A stretch of DNA of 64,000 nucleotides from Lytechinus pictus (lineage: Eukaryota > Echinodermata > Echinoidea > Temnopleuroida > Toxopneustidae). The stretch lies in contig NC_087257.1 in NCBI RefSeq assembly GCF_037042905.1, forward strand, positions 24,015,001 through 24,079,000, in the 5' to 3' direction. This document shows, in pieces, positions 12,274 to 23,691 of this stretch. A program made the position numbers and the translations under genes. A model generated the notes under the pieces. That model was not told the DNA's origin. It worked only from the letters and a program-made list of their open reading frames with translations, and searched no databases. Numbering within the stretch: position 1 is the first letter of the stretch; each line of letters begins with the position of its first letter.

Positions 12274-14892
12274 GCGTTTTGCCGAGAGACTGTAAAGACG
12301 TACAGCAGAGAGGTTCGACTTCGAGCGGAATGTACACGATTCAACCTGATCATAACGGCTGGCCCTTCCAAGTCTACTGTGATATGGTGACTGATGGCGG
12401 TGGTTGGACGGTAAGTACATTATTTACAGAACGAAATAAAATTTCAAAAATAAATACATACTTATTTTTTCCATAATTACCAAATTCCATTAATTTTTGA
12501 AATCTTTCCCTACATTTTCCAATTCCTTTTACTATCATTTTCCATCGTCCACTCGCTTACTTTGCATCTGGTTTGATTAACCTGTTTAATTTCTTTCTTC
12601 TCTATTTTCAATTTTCTTTAAATGAATTTATTTTCAGTGACATTCAATATTAATTGACTCTGTAAGACATCGGCCGTACATACCGTTATGTTCTTCATAT
12701 CAACATTCCTGATGAGTGCTGAACAGTATTATAACATCTTAATAAAGAATGCCTTTACAAAAGAACTCCAAAATCCCTTATTTGCTGTGCATAATTTTTA
12801 TCTCTGTTTTATTATCACCTACCTATTTTCAAAAAAATATTTCACCCTCCAACTTGGGAGAAATGTTGAACTTTCAGGTAGTAATTCGATGGTTCATGCA
12901 TGCAGTAACAGATCATATCGTCTACATGTAGCACATTGGTCGATAGATGGTGCCATAACAAAATCATGCAATTCCTGGTTCATGCTTTCAGCCTTCTATT
13001 TTTTTTCTTATGAATGGAAATTATGTTGCTCATTGTATCTGATATGGTCAAATTTTGAAGACTTGACACATCATCAAAGTATGAGAATGGGCAAAATATT
13101 TATATACTTTATTTGATTAGTTCTATAAAAAAAATCGGGTAGTTATAGATGCCGAGTACCTCCACATTTTTAAGAGTGTTTCGTAGGTTTATAATACTCT
13201 GATGACTGAAATGCAAACGATTTGGGGAAAATTGAAAATTTTGAGGCAGGTTTTTTTCCCATCTATTTTGAATAATTCCATATGAATTGACTGGAGGCAA
13301 ATAATACCTTTCGCACGAAATAAAATGTCACCGACAGTGAGTATGTAAGTCATCATGTGCATATTTCAAATTCACCTCGTGCTATCAATATCAATCACAA
13401 AGTAACTAGCCATAGGCCTACATGCCATAAAGGTCTACATGTAGTCTATAAGTGTCATCAGCAAGCTTGGAAAAGTTATACAGTCATGTGTAACACCTAA
13501 ATGCATGTCATCCAATGGAGCGACTTCTATCAGCCGTTGACATGCTTCACTTTTTTTGTTACAGGTCTTCCAACGCCGTTCGAATGGTTCCGAACAGTTC
13601 CGACGCGGCTGGGCCAGCTATCGGAGGGGCTTCGGCTCAGCCGATGGCGAGTTCTGGCTCGGCCTTGATCGACTACATCGACTTACGTACCAAGACGAAT
13701 ACGAACTCAGGGTCGATATGTCCGACTTCGACAACATCGCAGTGCATGCTGGGTATACATGGTTTAGGGTAGACGGCACAGCGTCAAATTATAGGCTACA
13801 CGTTGGAGAATACAATGGAATCGCAGGTACAAAAACGCCAAGGGAGCCAATAAGGGGGTCTTCGTTTCCCACGACCCACGAAGGATTCAAGTACATAGAA
13901 AATGTATTGTTGATTTATGACAAAGAACAAACAAGAATTCTTTGTCGAAAATTTGTAAATCAAAACAGCAGTTTCGTCCTGGATTCTGGACAAACAACAT
14001 ATTTGCAATTTTTCGTCACCTTCGAAACTTAGGACGAAATTTCCTGTTCCGGTTCACCAATTTCCGACAAACACCTCCCAGCTGTGCTATGTCATCTCGG
14101 GCATTTTCAATATATTTACTATGTTCTTGAATTTGTCCCCGTTGCATTTGCGAAAATACCCCAATGATAAACAACCGATTACACCGTAGAAAATTTGGCG
14201 ACGTGCACTTGTTGCCCAAATGGCAGAAGGATTATCAGCCTTTTATGACCTACTATGTATCAGTTTCTTCATTCATAATATTTTCAGCCCTTATGATATT
14301 TATTTCATCAAGGGATCTCACAAAAAAGTTCCACCTCATCTGACTGTTCTGGTTCTAGGGGTTATTCATTTACAATTGAATCAATTCTAAGGGTGGCAAC
14401 CGCGTAAAACGTGCTCAAAGCTTCCTCAAGAGCTATGACTTAACCATAACAAGGGAAGTGTTTATAAACATCGCAATTGCATAACGTTTATTGTTCATAA
14501 ATCTCTATTCGACTTCGAATTTTTAAAAGAACTATTGATGATTAAAACCCCTAGACGTGCCAATTTCCCTTAAAAACTTCCTTGAAAACTCAGGTCCAAC
14601 TTAACTTAGTATTCTCATTGATTGATTTTCAGGTGATGCACTGTCCTACCACGATGGTCAAGAGTTCAGCACGAACGACCGTGACCACGATTCGACCAAT
14701 ACGAGCCACTGCGCCAGAGACTCCGGCGAAGGAGGGTGGTGGTTTAATCGCTGCCTTGAGGCCAACCCGAACGGTCTCTACCTCGGAGGCCACACGGAAA
14801 GGACACGAGAGGGCATCGTGTGGACACCATGGAAAGGGGCGAATTACTCGTTGAAGACGATACAACTGAAATTGCGCCCAGTTGCAGATTAA
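12274..14892 (+). CDS. Fibrinogen C-terminal domain protein, last three exons (5' end not found)
   Basis: Exons 12,274-12,410, 13,565-13,826 and 14,633-14,892 join in frame to a complete fibrinogen-related domain of about 219 residues. Seen: start '[14 protein letters not shown]', the '[11 protein letters not shown]' motif, '[12 protein letters not shown]', '[13 protein letters not shown]', a DRDHD calcium-loop region, the '[17 protein letters not shown]' motif, then a '[12 protein letters not shown]' end with TAA. Four cysteines are in the positions usual for the domain. An AATAAA at 14,975 lies 83 nt after the stop. Family: ficolin, tenascin, angiopoietin and fibrinogen-like lectins, secreted and often sugar- or acetyl-binding in invertebrate immunity. 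No signal-peptide or stalk exon was recognised between 10,969 and 12,273, so the start and family branch are unknown. A long TTTC microsatellite directly precedes the first visible exon. Confidence 0.88.
13870..14150. repeat. Intermediate repeat family, copy 1 (in FReD intron)
   Basis: Shares 'GATTCAAG', 'TTTCGTCC...GGACGAAA' and 'CACCAATTTCCGAC' in the same order with segments at 16,080-16,360 and 18,310-18,840. The interior is an inverted repeat, consistent with a MITE. Confidence 0.55.
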
Positions 14893-14974
14893 AGGAGAAA
14901 GAAAATACAGCGGCAGTCATGGTCCAGCTACATTGTGTAGCCAGTCACATCCAGAAGAGACATATACTCGATTG

Positions 14975-14980
14975 AATAAA
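14975..14980 (+). terminator. Polyadenylation signal AATAAA of the FReD gene
   Basis: First AATAAA after the TAA at 14,890, 83 nt downstream. Confidence 0.7.
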
Positions 14981-16079
14981 TAAGGACACTGAAAGAGATT
15001 TGGTGAGGACCCCTAAAGACAAAGAAGTGTCAACCAGAAGTCAACAAGAGGAGCGATTTGTAGACTTGTGGTTTGGCGATATGACCGACATTAAAGAAGC
15101 CAAAGAACTTGGCTACATGCTGCGTATTACGACATTAGACGATTTCAAGATCTTTTTTTTTTTTTTTTTTCATTATGGCAATGTGACTAAAGTTTGAGGG
15201 AAACATACGCCTCCATGATACCTCAAAAGTCAAATGATAAAATACTTGGTGATTTTTTTTTTTCAGCGAAGTCACTCCGAACTATTCAAAAACTCTCGAT
15301 GACAACTATGCTAACAAAATTGTAATGCGCTCGGGTTTGATGAAGGTCTTGTTTGTAACTAGCTTTCATAGTCAGGTTTTGGAAGATGGTATTGCCTAAG
15401 CCTGTTTATGAAAGTGGTTGGTTAAGATTATCATGGTTATTGTTATTGTAAATACTAGTTGAAAATATGAACACGTTCAACCCATGAAGCTCACTTTTAA
15501 CCGATATCTGAGTTCAAAACAAATTGAAAGGAAAGTATGATACCGGACCAGTAATAATAATAATTAGGTTATACACATGAGCATGGCCATTAACTTGTAA
15601 ACATGTATTGCATTGACGGGCTACCAACATTTATGGAAGAATAAAAGGCTGAAATTGAGATGATCTAGCTTGGTGCATTCATGACGTAGGTAGGGTTGAA
15701 GTCGGTCTTATATGTGGAAGACAACATGAGCCGTTGATAAAAGAGTTGCATTTGATCGCAACTCAAAAAATCAAAGGCAAGTCCCTAATACGTCTCATAC
15801 AAGTCCCTTTGATCAGTTGAGAATCAAGTTGTGTTTGATTTTTGGACTTACGTTTCATTGAAGCTGTTTTTTAACGGGTCACAGGTCTCAGGACGATGGA
15901 AACTGTACGAGCATGAACACTCCAGCCAATGACATGCGGACGACGGGTTTATTTTCCCGCTCTTGGGATGCATCGCTACGTTCTGTTTGCAAAACCACAT
16001 CTAATTTGTACGAATAATAATGTCATGAAAACCAGGAATGAAGTACATGATTCGATAAGGGTTTTTTTTTCATTGCAGA

Positions 16080-16360
16080 GTTTTCGCTCCACTCTTCACA
16101 ATGGGTTCAAGAAGACAGTAAATGTGTTCAAAATACCCATCAAATGACAAGGAACAGCTAGGAGGCCTTTGTCGAAACTTGGTGAAACGGACAAGTAGTT
16201 TCGTCTTACGTTTTAGAACTAACGAAAAATTGCAAATATGTCGTTTGTCCAGAGCCCAGGACGAAAGTGCTGTTTGATTCACCAATTTTCGACAAAGACT
16301 TTTTTGTTATTCTTTGTCACGAAGGGCATTGACAATACATTTCCTATGTTCTTGAATCTG
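16080..16360. repeat. Intermediate repeat family, copy 2
   Basis: Same order of motifs as copy 1, including 'CACCAATTTTCGACAAAGAC' and a tail 'CATTGACAATACATTTCC'. Confidence 0.55.
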
Positions 16361-17692
16361 TCGTGCGTGTTGAGCAAACACTCCCCATTGTCTTCAGTAT
16401 CTTAATGAATGAACAAGAAAACTGAACAATAGAGAATTCACTTTAATAATATTGTGTATTTATCATGTTTATGCGCCGTTTTATGTATTATATTTCCGAA
16501 CTTCAAATGTGGCGTAGATTATACTCGGATTTTCTGACTATTGCCTTTACGTGTATTATGTACCAGGTGCTGTGTAAATGGAAATATTTTTAGATTTAAC
16601 TTATTGAATATGCTTTTTTAATTATAGATTTCAATCATGTTATGTACTGTATATATGTAATGCTTATACTCGTTAGACTTCTATTGCCATTATTTTCTAA
16701 TGATATATGGTTAGTGCTTATTGTATATCTATAGCCAGTCCAACTGTGCGGGAGTGAAACATTCGTCAGGGGCCTTGTTAACTTGTGTGTTATAGTGGGA
16801 GTGGAATCCACTCAAAAAATTGATTAAAATAATCATGTGGACTCTTTAACTCGTAAAAATATATGGAATTCAATTTTACATAAACAGTAATAACTGGTAT
16901 TGTGATATCTATTATCTATCAATTTATTTACATTAATTTATTTTGGGTACTTCTATAAAGACCGATATTTACAAAAGCTCGCTTTATTTAACGACAACAC
17001 TTACATAATATGTCTATAGCACATGTTATTTGCTTTATCAGAAGTCTTTGAATGTTACACAAAATATACATTTTTGTACAATAGATACTTAAATTAATTG
17101 CTATTTGTGATAAAGGACCGCCATTTTCAAAACATTTTTTGTTCCTTAAGGGCCTTTTCACACGTGAATCTTGAATCATCATTGTAATGATGATTACAAT
17201 TCGTCTTTAGAATCATCGGACCTTTCACACGCTCACTCGAAAACTGTGATTTGAATGGAATGGAACTGGAATTCACCGGAGGAGTAGAATTTGAATTCGT
17301 GACTGTGATTAGCGTTTGTGATTCTAATCATGTTTTGGTTTGGTTTCACACGTGCTGAACATTTTTCATTAGCCTTATTTTTCACTGGAATCATCATTCA
17401 AATTACTATTTTTTGTTTACCGTCGAACCTAACAATGACCTCCACGAAAAACGCTTCTCGTGGCTTTTTAAAAATGCACAATCAAACGCCTCGTATAAAC
17501 TTTTCAGGGAAGAGTAATTATCATAACATAGTGATATGGATCCTACTCAAATGATTGGCTGAAATGCATCATGTGACCAGTAATTTATTTTAGCGAACAA
17601 ATTTGCTAATAACCGGTACTGATGGCTAATTCTTTTGACCGGTCAGGGTTGTGAGACGACGATGGTTTATCAGATTACAAGGATCCACATCA

Positions 17693-17696
<4 letters not shown>

Positions 17697-17765
<69 letters not shown>

Positions 17766-17772
17766 GTGTGTG

Positions 17773-17858
<86 letters not shown>
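17697..17858. repeat. TA microsatellite with TG-rich centre
   Basis: (TA)n on both sides of an interrupted TATG/TG stretch at 17,755-17,780. Likely unstable in copy number. Confidence 0.95.
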
Positions 17859-17860
<2 letters not shown>

Positions 17861-18097
17861 TACATATCATTTTTTTGGCTTGGGCATATTACACACTGGA
17901 TACAGTCCAAACGCCCTCGGCTATGCTTCGGGAGCATGCTAAAGGTATATCTCGATCGTGAAATTCTTACCAATGCCCTAGATGATATGTATTATTTGTA
18001 TATTATTCAATTCAGTGGCGCTGGAACATTCGGCTCAGACAAGAGTTGGGATCAAGCCGTTGTTTACACACAATAGAAGCATGGAGGGGGGTCTTTA

Positions 18098-18301
18098 GTC
18101 TACAAATGTAGACCCACGTCTGCAGTGTGTGTACCACAGCTGATTCAAGGAGTCTGCATAGCAGACTAGGTTTACTGTGGGCTGCAGATGTGGCTCGCTT
18201 CGCTCGCCCTTTCAGGCTGGTTTGCTTCGCAAACCAGCAGCAGCGCGCTTCGCGCGCTGAGATCCCACCTCACGAGCCATTCAGAGTCTGCATAGCAGAC
18301 T
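18098..18301. repeat. Cluster of five short perfect hairpins
   Basis: Stems of 7-10 bp with 2-3-nt loops: 18,098-18,113 (GTCTACA), 18,151-18,167 (AGTCTGC, loop ATA), 18,216-18,238 (GCTGGTTTGC, loop TTC), 18,241-18,259 (CAGCGCGC, loop TTC), 18,285-18,301 (AGTCTGC again). Confidence 0.8.
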
Positions 18302-18309
18302 AGGGGGCC

Positions 18310-18840
18310 TTCGCTTAGCGACGTACGGAGGATTCAAGAACAGAGTAAGACCGTGTTTACACAGTGACTCGGCTCGTGGGTTCGACACATGAGACGTGCT
18401 CATCACCGCAATTTTATGCTGTGTAAATGCGATCAGTGTGATCCGCGAGTCGTGTCGAACACGACGTATTTGATCCGCCAAAATCGTAGGTTTCAACCAC
18501 TGATCTCTCCACTAAGGCGATCACAGTTACCCTCTTCGCAGCGTTCGACCCTGCTTGAGGATTCAACACTCGAGCCGAGTCGTGTGTAAACACGGTACAT
18601 GTTTTGACAATGCCCGTCAAAATTTAATAGCAAAGAAAGTTGGGAGGTCTTTGACTGATATTGGTGAACCGGAACAGCATTGTCGTCCTAAGTTTCCGAG
18701 CTGACGAAAAATCGCAAAGATGCCGTTTGTCGAGAATCAATTTATTCATCAATTTTCGACATCTTGAGACTTCTTTGTATTTGTTTTAATGACGGGCATT
18801 GGACAATACACTTTATCTGTTCTTGGATCTCCCGTGTGTC
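18310..18840. repeat. Intermediate repeat family, copy 3, split by a nested MITE
   Basis: 'GGAGGATTCAAGAACAGAG' resumes at 18,600 as 'TTTTGACAATGCCCGTCA' after an inserted MITE. It then follows copies 1 and 2 to about 18,840. Confidence 0.55.
18350..18596. mobile_element. 247-bp MITE nested in repeat copy 3
   Basis: Inverted ends ACCGTGTTTACACA and TGTGTAAACACGGT are followed inward by GACTCGGCTC / GAGCCGAGTC. A flanking TA/GTA duplication is possible but not certain. Confidence 0.7.
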
Positions 18841-20201
18841 GCTATGCCAAAACTCCCGAATAATGTTCCGTTGCCACTGAGTATATTACCGGATGAATAT
18901 ATTATACGATATATATTTGATTGAAATATTACTGTGACCATGTTCAGATTTTCTCACATTCTCGTATTCTACACATCACATACCCCATACTTCGGATTAT
19001 ATTTGAATGTACTGTATTTCATTGTCTCATGTGTGAAATAAAATAGAAAAATACTTATTGGAAACAATTCATATGTATTCGTTGTCAGCTGTCTAGTCAT
19101 GTTAAATTATCGTATAAAAGCAATTATGATATGAAGGAGATTGCGATGATAATAAAACATAACGACAATAATAGTAGTAAAGGTTGCTATATAACAGCAA
19201 CAATAATTTTAGTAGTAATATTAGTGAAAGTTATAATAATGATAATAATAATATAGGGCAGTTGTATCACGCACATATCCACCTTGATAGGTGCTCCCAT
19301 ATATAAAACTGATAACAATAAAAGAGTTGGCCTATAAATAATTGGCGATGATAATAGTAATGATGATAACAATAATTGTAGTCCTATATTTACGCTAAGT
19401 ATACAGTCAAATGCAAATCATTATCCATGATTGGTTGTTCTATTGTTCATATTATACTTGACCATATAGACTTATATTTACCTTCAACTGTAGAACTGGT
19501 TATATCTTTAATATTACAGGTCCATGAAGCAATTTATATAACCAAACCGTGGACCAGCTTTTAAAACTGTAATGATTTCAAAAATCAGCCAAGAAGAAAA
19601 AGGAGGAACAAATAACTGGAACATAATCCAAACTTTAATTTACCCCCGGGAATTTACCACGGTTTGGACAAAAACACATTTGGCACTAAAAATGAACTGA
19701 AGGGATAATGATTTCATCCGAATATGAACAGATGTTATTTTATCTGCAATAAACAAACGAATTATGGATCAATAATAAACAGTACTATATGTAGGCCTAC
19801 TATCTTATAGACAATAAATGCATTCACATGCGTGCCGACTAAAGCTGTGCAAATCGTTAGTGCGCATTTGTTATAGCTCTGGTTTTCTTGTTATAATAAC
19901 CTTGATAAGAATTATAATTATTGATTCAGATTTACATTTTGCATTATAGATCAATGCTCGGTGAGTGTAGGCCATTCATGAAGGGGATACCACCTTTTAA
20001 CTATTTCACAGTCCTTGTTTGCAACCATTATTTCAGTAGAGCCCTCGTCATTAAAACTAATCTGGGTTACGAACGATCGACCAAACGAAGATTAACTCAT
20101 TATACGCGGCGGGTTTCGCGGTCAATTTCTTGAGAGCCATTTCGGGATTCTGGACCGACTGCAAGGCATAACGAATCCCAGCTAACTGGTCAGGCCAGAC
20201 C

Positions 20202-22442
20202 ATGGACCGGTTCGCAAGTCTCCTGGGCATCATTGTGACCGTCTTCGTACTCGTACCGGTACAAGGCCACATATCATTCCAGTACTGCAGGCCGAAGTGC
20301 CCAGAGTGTCCACAGGCGGGTCTTATCCCCTTGGAGGATTGGCAACTGAGAGAGATCCAGAATGCCCAGAAGAGGGTCGCCGCTCTCAAGACCAACCGCA
20401 GCATGACTTATAGCAACACCAGGCCTATCGTTTCAGGCTTTACAACCAGTCAGGTAGGGAGTGCAATGATGCCCTTTCATAAATGCGGTCATCTGTACCG
20501 CGGTATTATTTGCCGGTTACTATACGGGTATCAGGATCTATGAATATTAACCTACCCTTTTTCCCAAACTGCTATAAAATTATCAAGGGCTCGATCTGCA
20601 CGTTCAATATAAGATATCAAGAAAACGTTGCCATGCCTCTGTCCACCGCTTGCCAACGAAGTTGTTTCACCCACATTTTACTTCGAAATAAATTAATATC
20701 ATCCACTTTTATACACTAAAATGCTTCTAGGTTACCCTTACATGCATGAATTAAACTCACCCGTTATGCTTTTTTACGAGGTTAAAAAAAACTTCTGGAG
20801 TGCGAAAATACAGATTTGCAGATAATACTTGTATTTTTTATGTTATATTTATATGTAATTTTCATATTTGATTATTTTCTAACAGAAGGAACGATTGAGG
20901 GAATTATTCGGCCAATACTTCAGCACAGACAAAACATCAGCTGACGAAGACTTCATGTTGTTTGACGAAACTAACCCAAGTAGTCGACGGCGAAAGCGCG
21001 ACCCCGATGATCACCTGACTCGGGTCTGTCCGGTTATCCGAACTCCGAATGTTCTTGTGACAGTCTATGATGCGGATGGCAACGTCTTACAAGTGATTCA
21101 GGTGAGCTTTCAGATTTCAGTTTTCCATACAATAATGCAAATTGAAAGGAAACAATATGTAAATATCATAGTTGATATAGTTTGAAGTTTATGTAGAATA
21201 TCTTCCTAAAACATTTCAATAAATTAAAATAACAGTTTACTAAAAAATGTTTAGGCATAGCCATATAACAGTTAATAAAGCCTTTTCTCTGTATTTGTTT
21301 TTCATCATAAGCATAGTTTGGTAGTAGGGTCGTCGATCAATGTTTTGGATGGGGGGTGAAAAAGAAAAATTCCGTAATTGTCAGTGCGCTCTGCGCACAA
21401 AATTATCATAGGCCCTACCGAACTTTTCGCCGTCAAGTTAACACTTGCGTTTATGTCATGTTAAATTATTGCATATATATTTCCACTGCATTTTAAGATA
21501 TATATTAGCATATATTACATAGGTTATATAGATTCGAATCAGTGATAGGTCAATACGTCATCACGTGACCATAGCTGCGAGGATCGCATTTGTTATATTC
21601 TAGGTTTTGACGTCACCTCAGGGAATATACTGCGTTGTATTGTCAATTGCGGCGTTATATTCACTAAGGTGACGTCACTCGCTGCATACAAGTTGCGTAA
21701 CAAGGCAGTTTATCTGATGTACGCGCTAATGTTAACGCGTCGATTGCATGAAGAACGCGCTTGATGTATTTAAAAAAAAATATATATTATGACGTAGATG
21801 GATCAGAGCTGTAGCAAGAATTTCGGGTTTGAGCCAGATGATGAATGCGATTTCTGATGGCGAATCCACATAGACTATATAATATAACAGATATTGCCTA
21901 GCCTATCGTTGTAATAAATAACATTTCATCTCCCCTCCGAAGCTATATTTTTCCCTCGGGATAATATTTTCCCTCAGCGCTGCGCGCTTCGGGCAAAACA
22001 TAATCCCTTGGGAAAAATATAACTCCGTCGGGGAGAGGAAATGTTATATTCAAACTCTAGGTAGGCAATATCTGTATAATATAGGCCTATTCGTGTCAGT
22101 TTTGGTAATGCTATACCGTCAGACAAGACATGATTTCTCGACATAGAGATGTATACTAATACATCTCTATGTTACTCGATGATTTTTTTTATATAGTCTC
22201 CGTTAATAGAAAAACATCTTATTTTTCTTGATGTATCTCAGGCCGACGGTCATACACAACCGGTGTTCCGTGACAGATGTGCAAGCCCTCTCTCACCGCA
22301 TGTAATCTCAGCTTCATGTATGCCGACTGTACGGTTTGCTTACATGATTGGCTTCCATGTCGATATGAACAACCAGCCAACGCATATCCAAGCTTATCGT
22401 ATTCAGATCGAGTCCTGTACCTCGATCATGTCAACGGGATGA
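20202..22442 (+). CDS. Secreted neurotrophin/Spatzle-like cystine-knot ligand precursor, 222 aa
   Basis: Exons 20,202-20,453, 20,886-21,101 and 22,242-22,442 join at phase 0 with GT-AG sites. An in-frame TAA lies 33 nt upstream of the ATG. Seen: a signal peptide (residues 1-22, hydrophobic core LLGIIVTVFVLV), a short prodomain with three early Cys (29, 33, 36), a furin site RRRKR ending at residue 122, then a 100-residue mature part. Mature Cys are at 10 (VCPV), 47 (FRDRC), 60 (SASC) and 93 (IESC). This order and spacing resembles NGF Cys I, II, IV and V; the Cys III and VI equivalents are absent. The closing 'YRIQIESC' matches the neurotrophin 'RIDTAC' strand. Inference: a processed growth-factor-like ligand. 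It could equally belong to the Spatzle branch; the assignment rests on architecture, not on a search. A palindromic MITE lies just after the stop; AATAAA at 22,652. Confidence 0.7.
21880..22172. repeat. Inverted repeat plus short hairpin in intron 2 of the neurotrophin-like gene
   Basis: 'AATATAACAGATATTGCCTA' at about 21,880 pairs with 'TAGGCAATATCTGTATAATA' near 22,080. A separate perfect 14-bp stem (ACATAGAGATGTAT, 4-nt loop) lies at 22,141-22,172, 70 bp before the exon 3 acceptor. The first is likely a MITE; there is no evidence of a miRNA. Confidence 0.6.
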
Positions 22443-22456
22443 CCAAGGTTTACATA

Positions 22457-22622
22457 CACTGTAAAAAATGAAGTGCGAATTTAGCACTTACAGTGCTTGT
22501 ATAGTGACTGCACTACGAGTGCTGATTTTTTAGTTCAAATTTAAACTAGAATATCAGCACTCGTAGTGCAGTCACTATACAAGCACTGTAAGTGCTAAAA
22601 TAGCACTTCATTTTTTACAGTG
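22457..22622. mobile_element. 166-bp palindromic MITE in 3' UTR of the neurotrophin-like gene
   Basis: TA dinucleotides flank an almost perfect palindrome whose ends read CACTGTAAAAAATGAAGTGC and its complement. The arms are about 75 bp with a short AT-rich centre. TA duplication and CACTG ends suggest a Tc1/mariner-type MITE. It starts 14 nt after the stop codon and ends 29 nt before an AATAAA. Confidence 0.85.
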
Positions 22623-22651
22623 TAAGAAATATGGACCAGACACAAAATATG

Positions 22652-22657
22652 AATAAA
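22652..22657 (+). terminator. Polyadenylation signal AATAAA of the neurotrophin-like gene
   Basis: First AATAAA after the stop, immediately beyond the 3' UTR MITE. The MITE would therefore be in the mature mRNA. Confidence 0.6.
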
Positions 22658-22835
22658 GTCCGACAGGCAGTGAAAAATAAACAATTAACATATTTATTTA
22701 TTTATTTATCAATTAATTAATCAATTTATTTATCTATCTATGTATTAAATTATTCATTTATCAAGACCTACATTATTTCGCTAGGGTCAGGATCACTTTC
22801 ATCGTGGTCTTGATATTGCGAAGAAAAACACATAG

Positions 22836-22964
22836 GAAGAAAGAAAGAAAGAAAGAAAGGGAGGAAGAAAGAAAAAAAAAAGAAAGAGAGAAAGAAAAAA
22901 AAGAAAAAAAGAAAGAAAGAAAAAGAAAAAAAGAGAGAAAAGGGAGAAAGAAAGAAAAAAGACA

Positions 22965-22996
<32 letters not shown>

Positions 22997-23100
22997 AAGA
23001 AAAAAGGGAGAGGAAATGAAAGAAAGAGAAAAATGAGGAAAGATTATTAAAACAAGAAAAGAAAATAAAGAAAGTAAACAAACAAGAAAGAAAAAACACA
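22836..23100. repeat. GAAA-rich low-complexity tract
   Basis: About 265 bp of purine-only GAAA/GGAA units. Confidence 0.9.
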
Positions 23101-23139
23101 GAAAAACACTCCAGAGGAGGTGTTTAATGCTGCAAAAAC

Positions 23140-23330
23140 TGACCAAATAGTCGCAGTCGATTCAGGGGAGCGTTTCATGAAAGGACTTGTCGGACGTTTT
23201 ATCCGACAAGTCCTATTTTATCCGACAGTTACCATAGTAACAGTACCTCTCAGCCAATCAACATCAGAGAAAGATGTCAGATCTGACAACTTGTCGGATG
23301 AAAATGTTGATGAAACACTCCCCAGGAAGG
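23140..23330. repeat. Dispersed 'GACAAGT...ACAGTTACCATAGTAACAGT' repeat
   Basis: Contains the inverted pair GGACTTGTCGGA / TCCGACAAGTCC and the phrase ACAGTTACCATAGTAACAGT. Relatives occur in both duplication copies (4,220-4,340; 38,000-38,120). Confidence 0.5.
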
Positions 23331-23691
23331 CAGAACAGGCCATGTAACCCACTCCCTGGAATCACGGATTTTTGTTGTTCTTGTTGTCTTATATATAGAT
23401 GTATATTTTTCATCAATGATGATTCATTTTGTATTTAATTTTACTCTCAAAAACTGTTCCTTGTCATGATTACTTCCCTCTCTTGTGAAGTATCATTCGG
23501 CATGTTTTTTATCTACTTGCGTGAAATGTGGGATACCTATTCTTAATTAGTTATGCTTAATAGTATTGTTAGGGTAGTCGTTGTTACTGCTATATGTTTT
23601 TGTCTCTTTTTTAAAAGACCTATTATGTATATTGTAGACGTTATTAGACATCGTTAATGTGATTTTAATTTATACAATTGTGCGGACATCA

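Larger units (their letters stand above)
14981..20201. other. Intergenic region between FReD and neurotrophin-like genes
   Basis: Holds repeat copies 2 and 3, the TA microsatellite, the hairpin cluster and a nested MITE. No gene was supported. The 19,000-20,150 part shows nothing recognisable. Confidence 0.6.

Noticed and set aside
17630-18076. Tyr/Ile repeat proteins in several frames
   Set aside because: TA microsatellite translated in different frames.
20057-20404. Minus-strand 115-codon frame over the ligand exon
   Set aside because: A shadow of the plus-strand signal-peptide exon, which has an in-frame upstream stop, a signal peptide and correct splicing to the next exons.
22773-23146. 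Overlapping Phe/Ser and Lys/Glu-rich frames
   Set aside because: Translations of the GAAA low-complexity tract.
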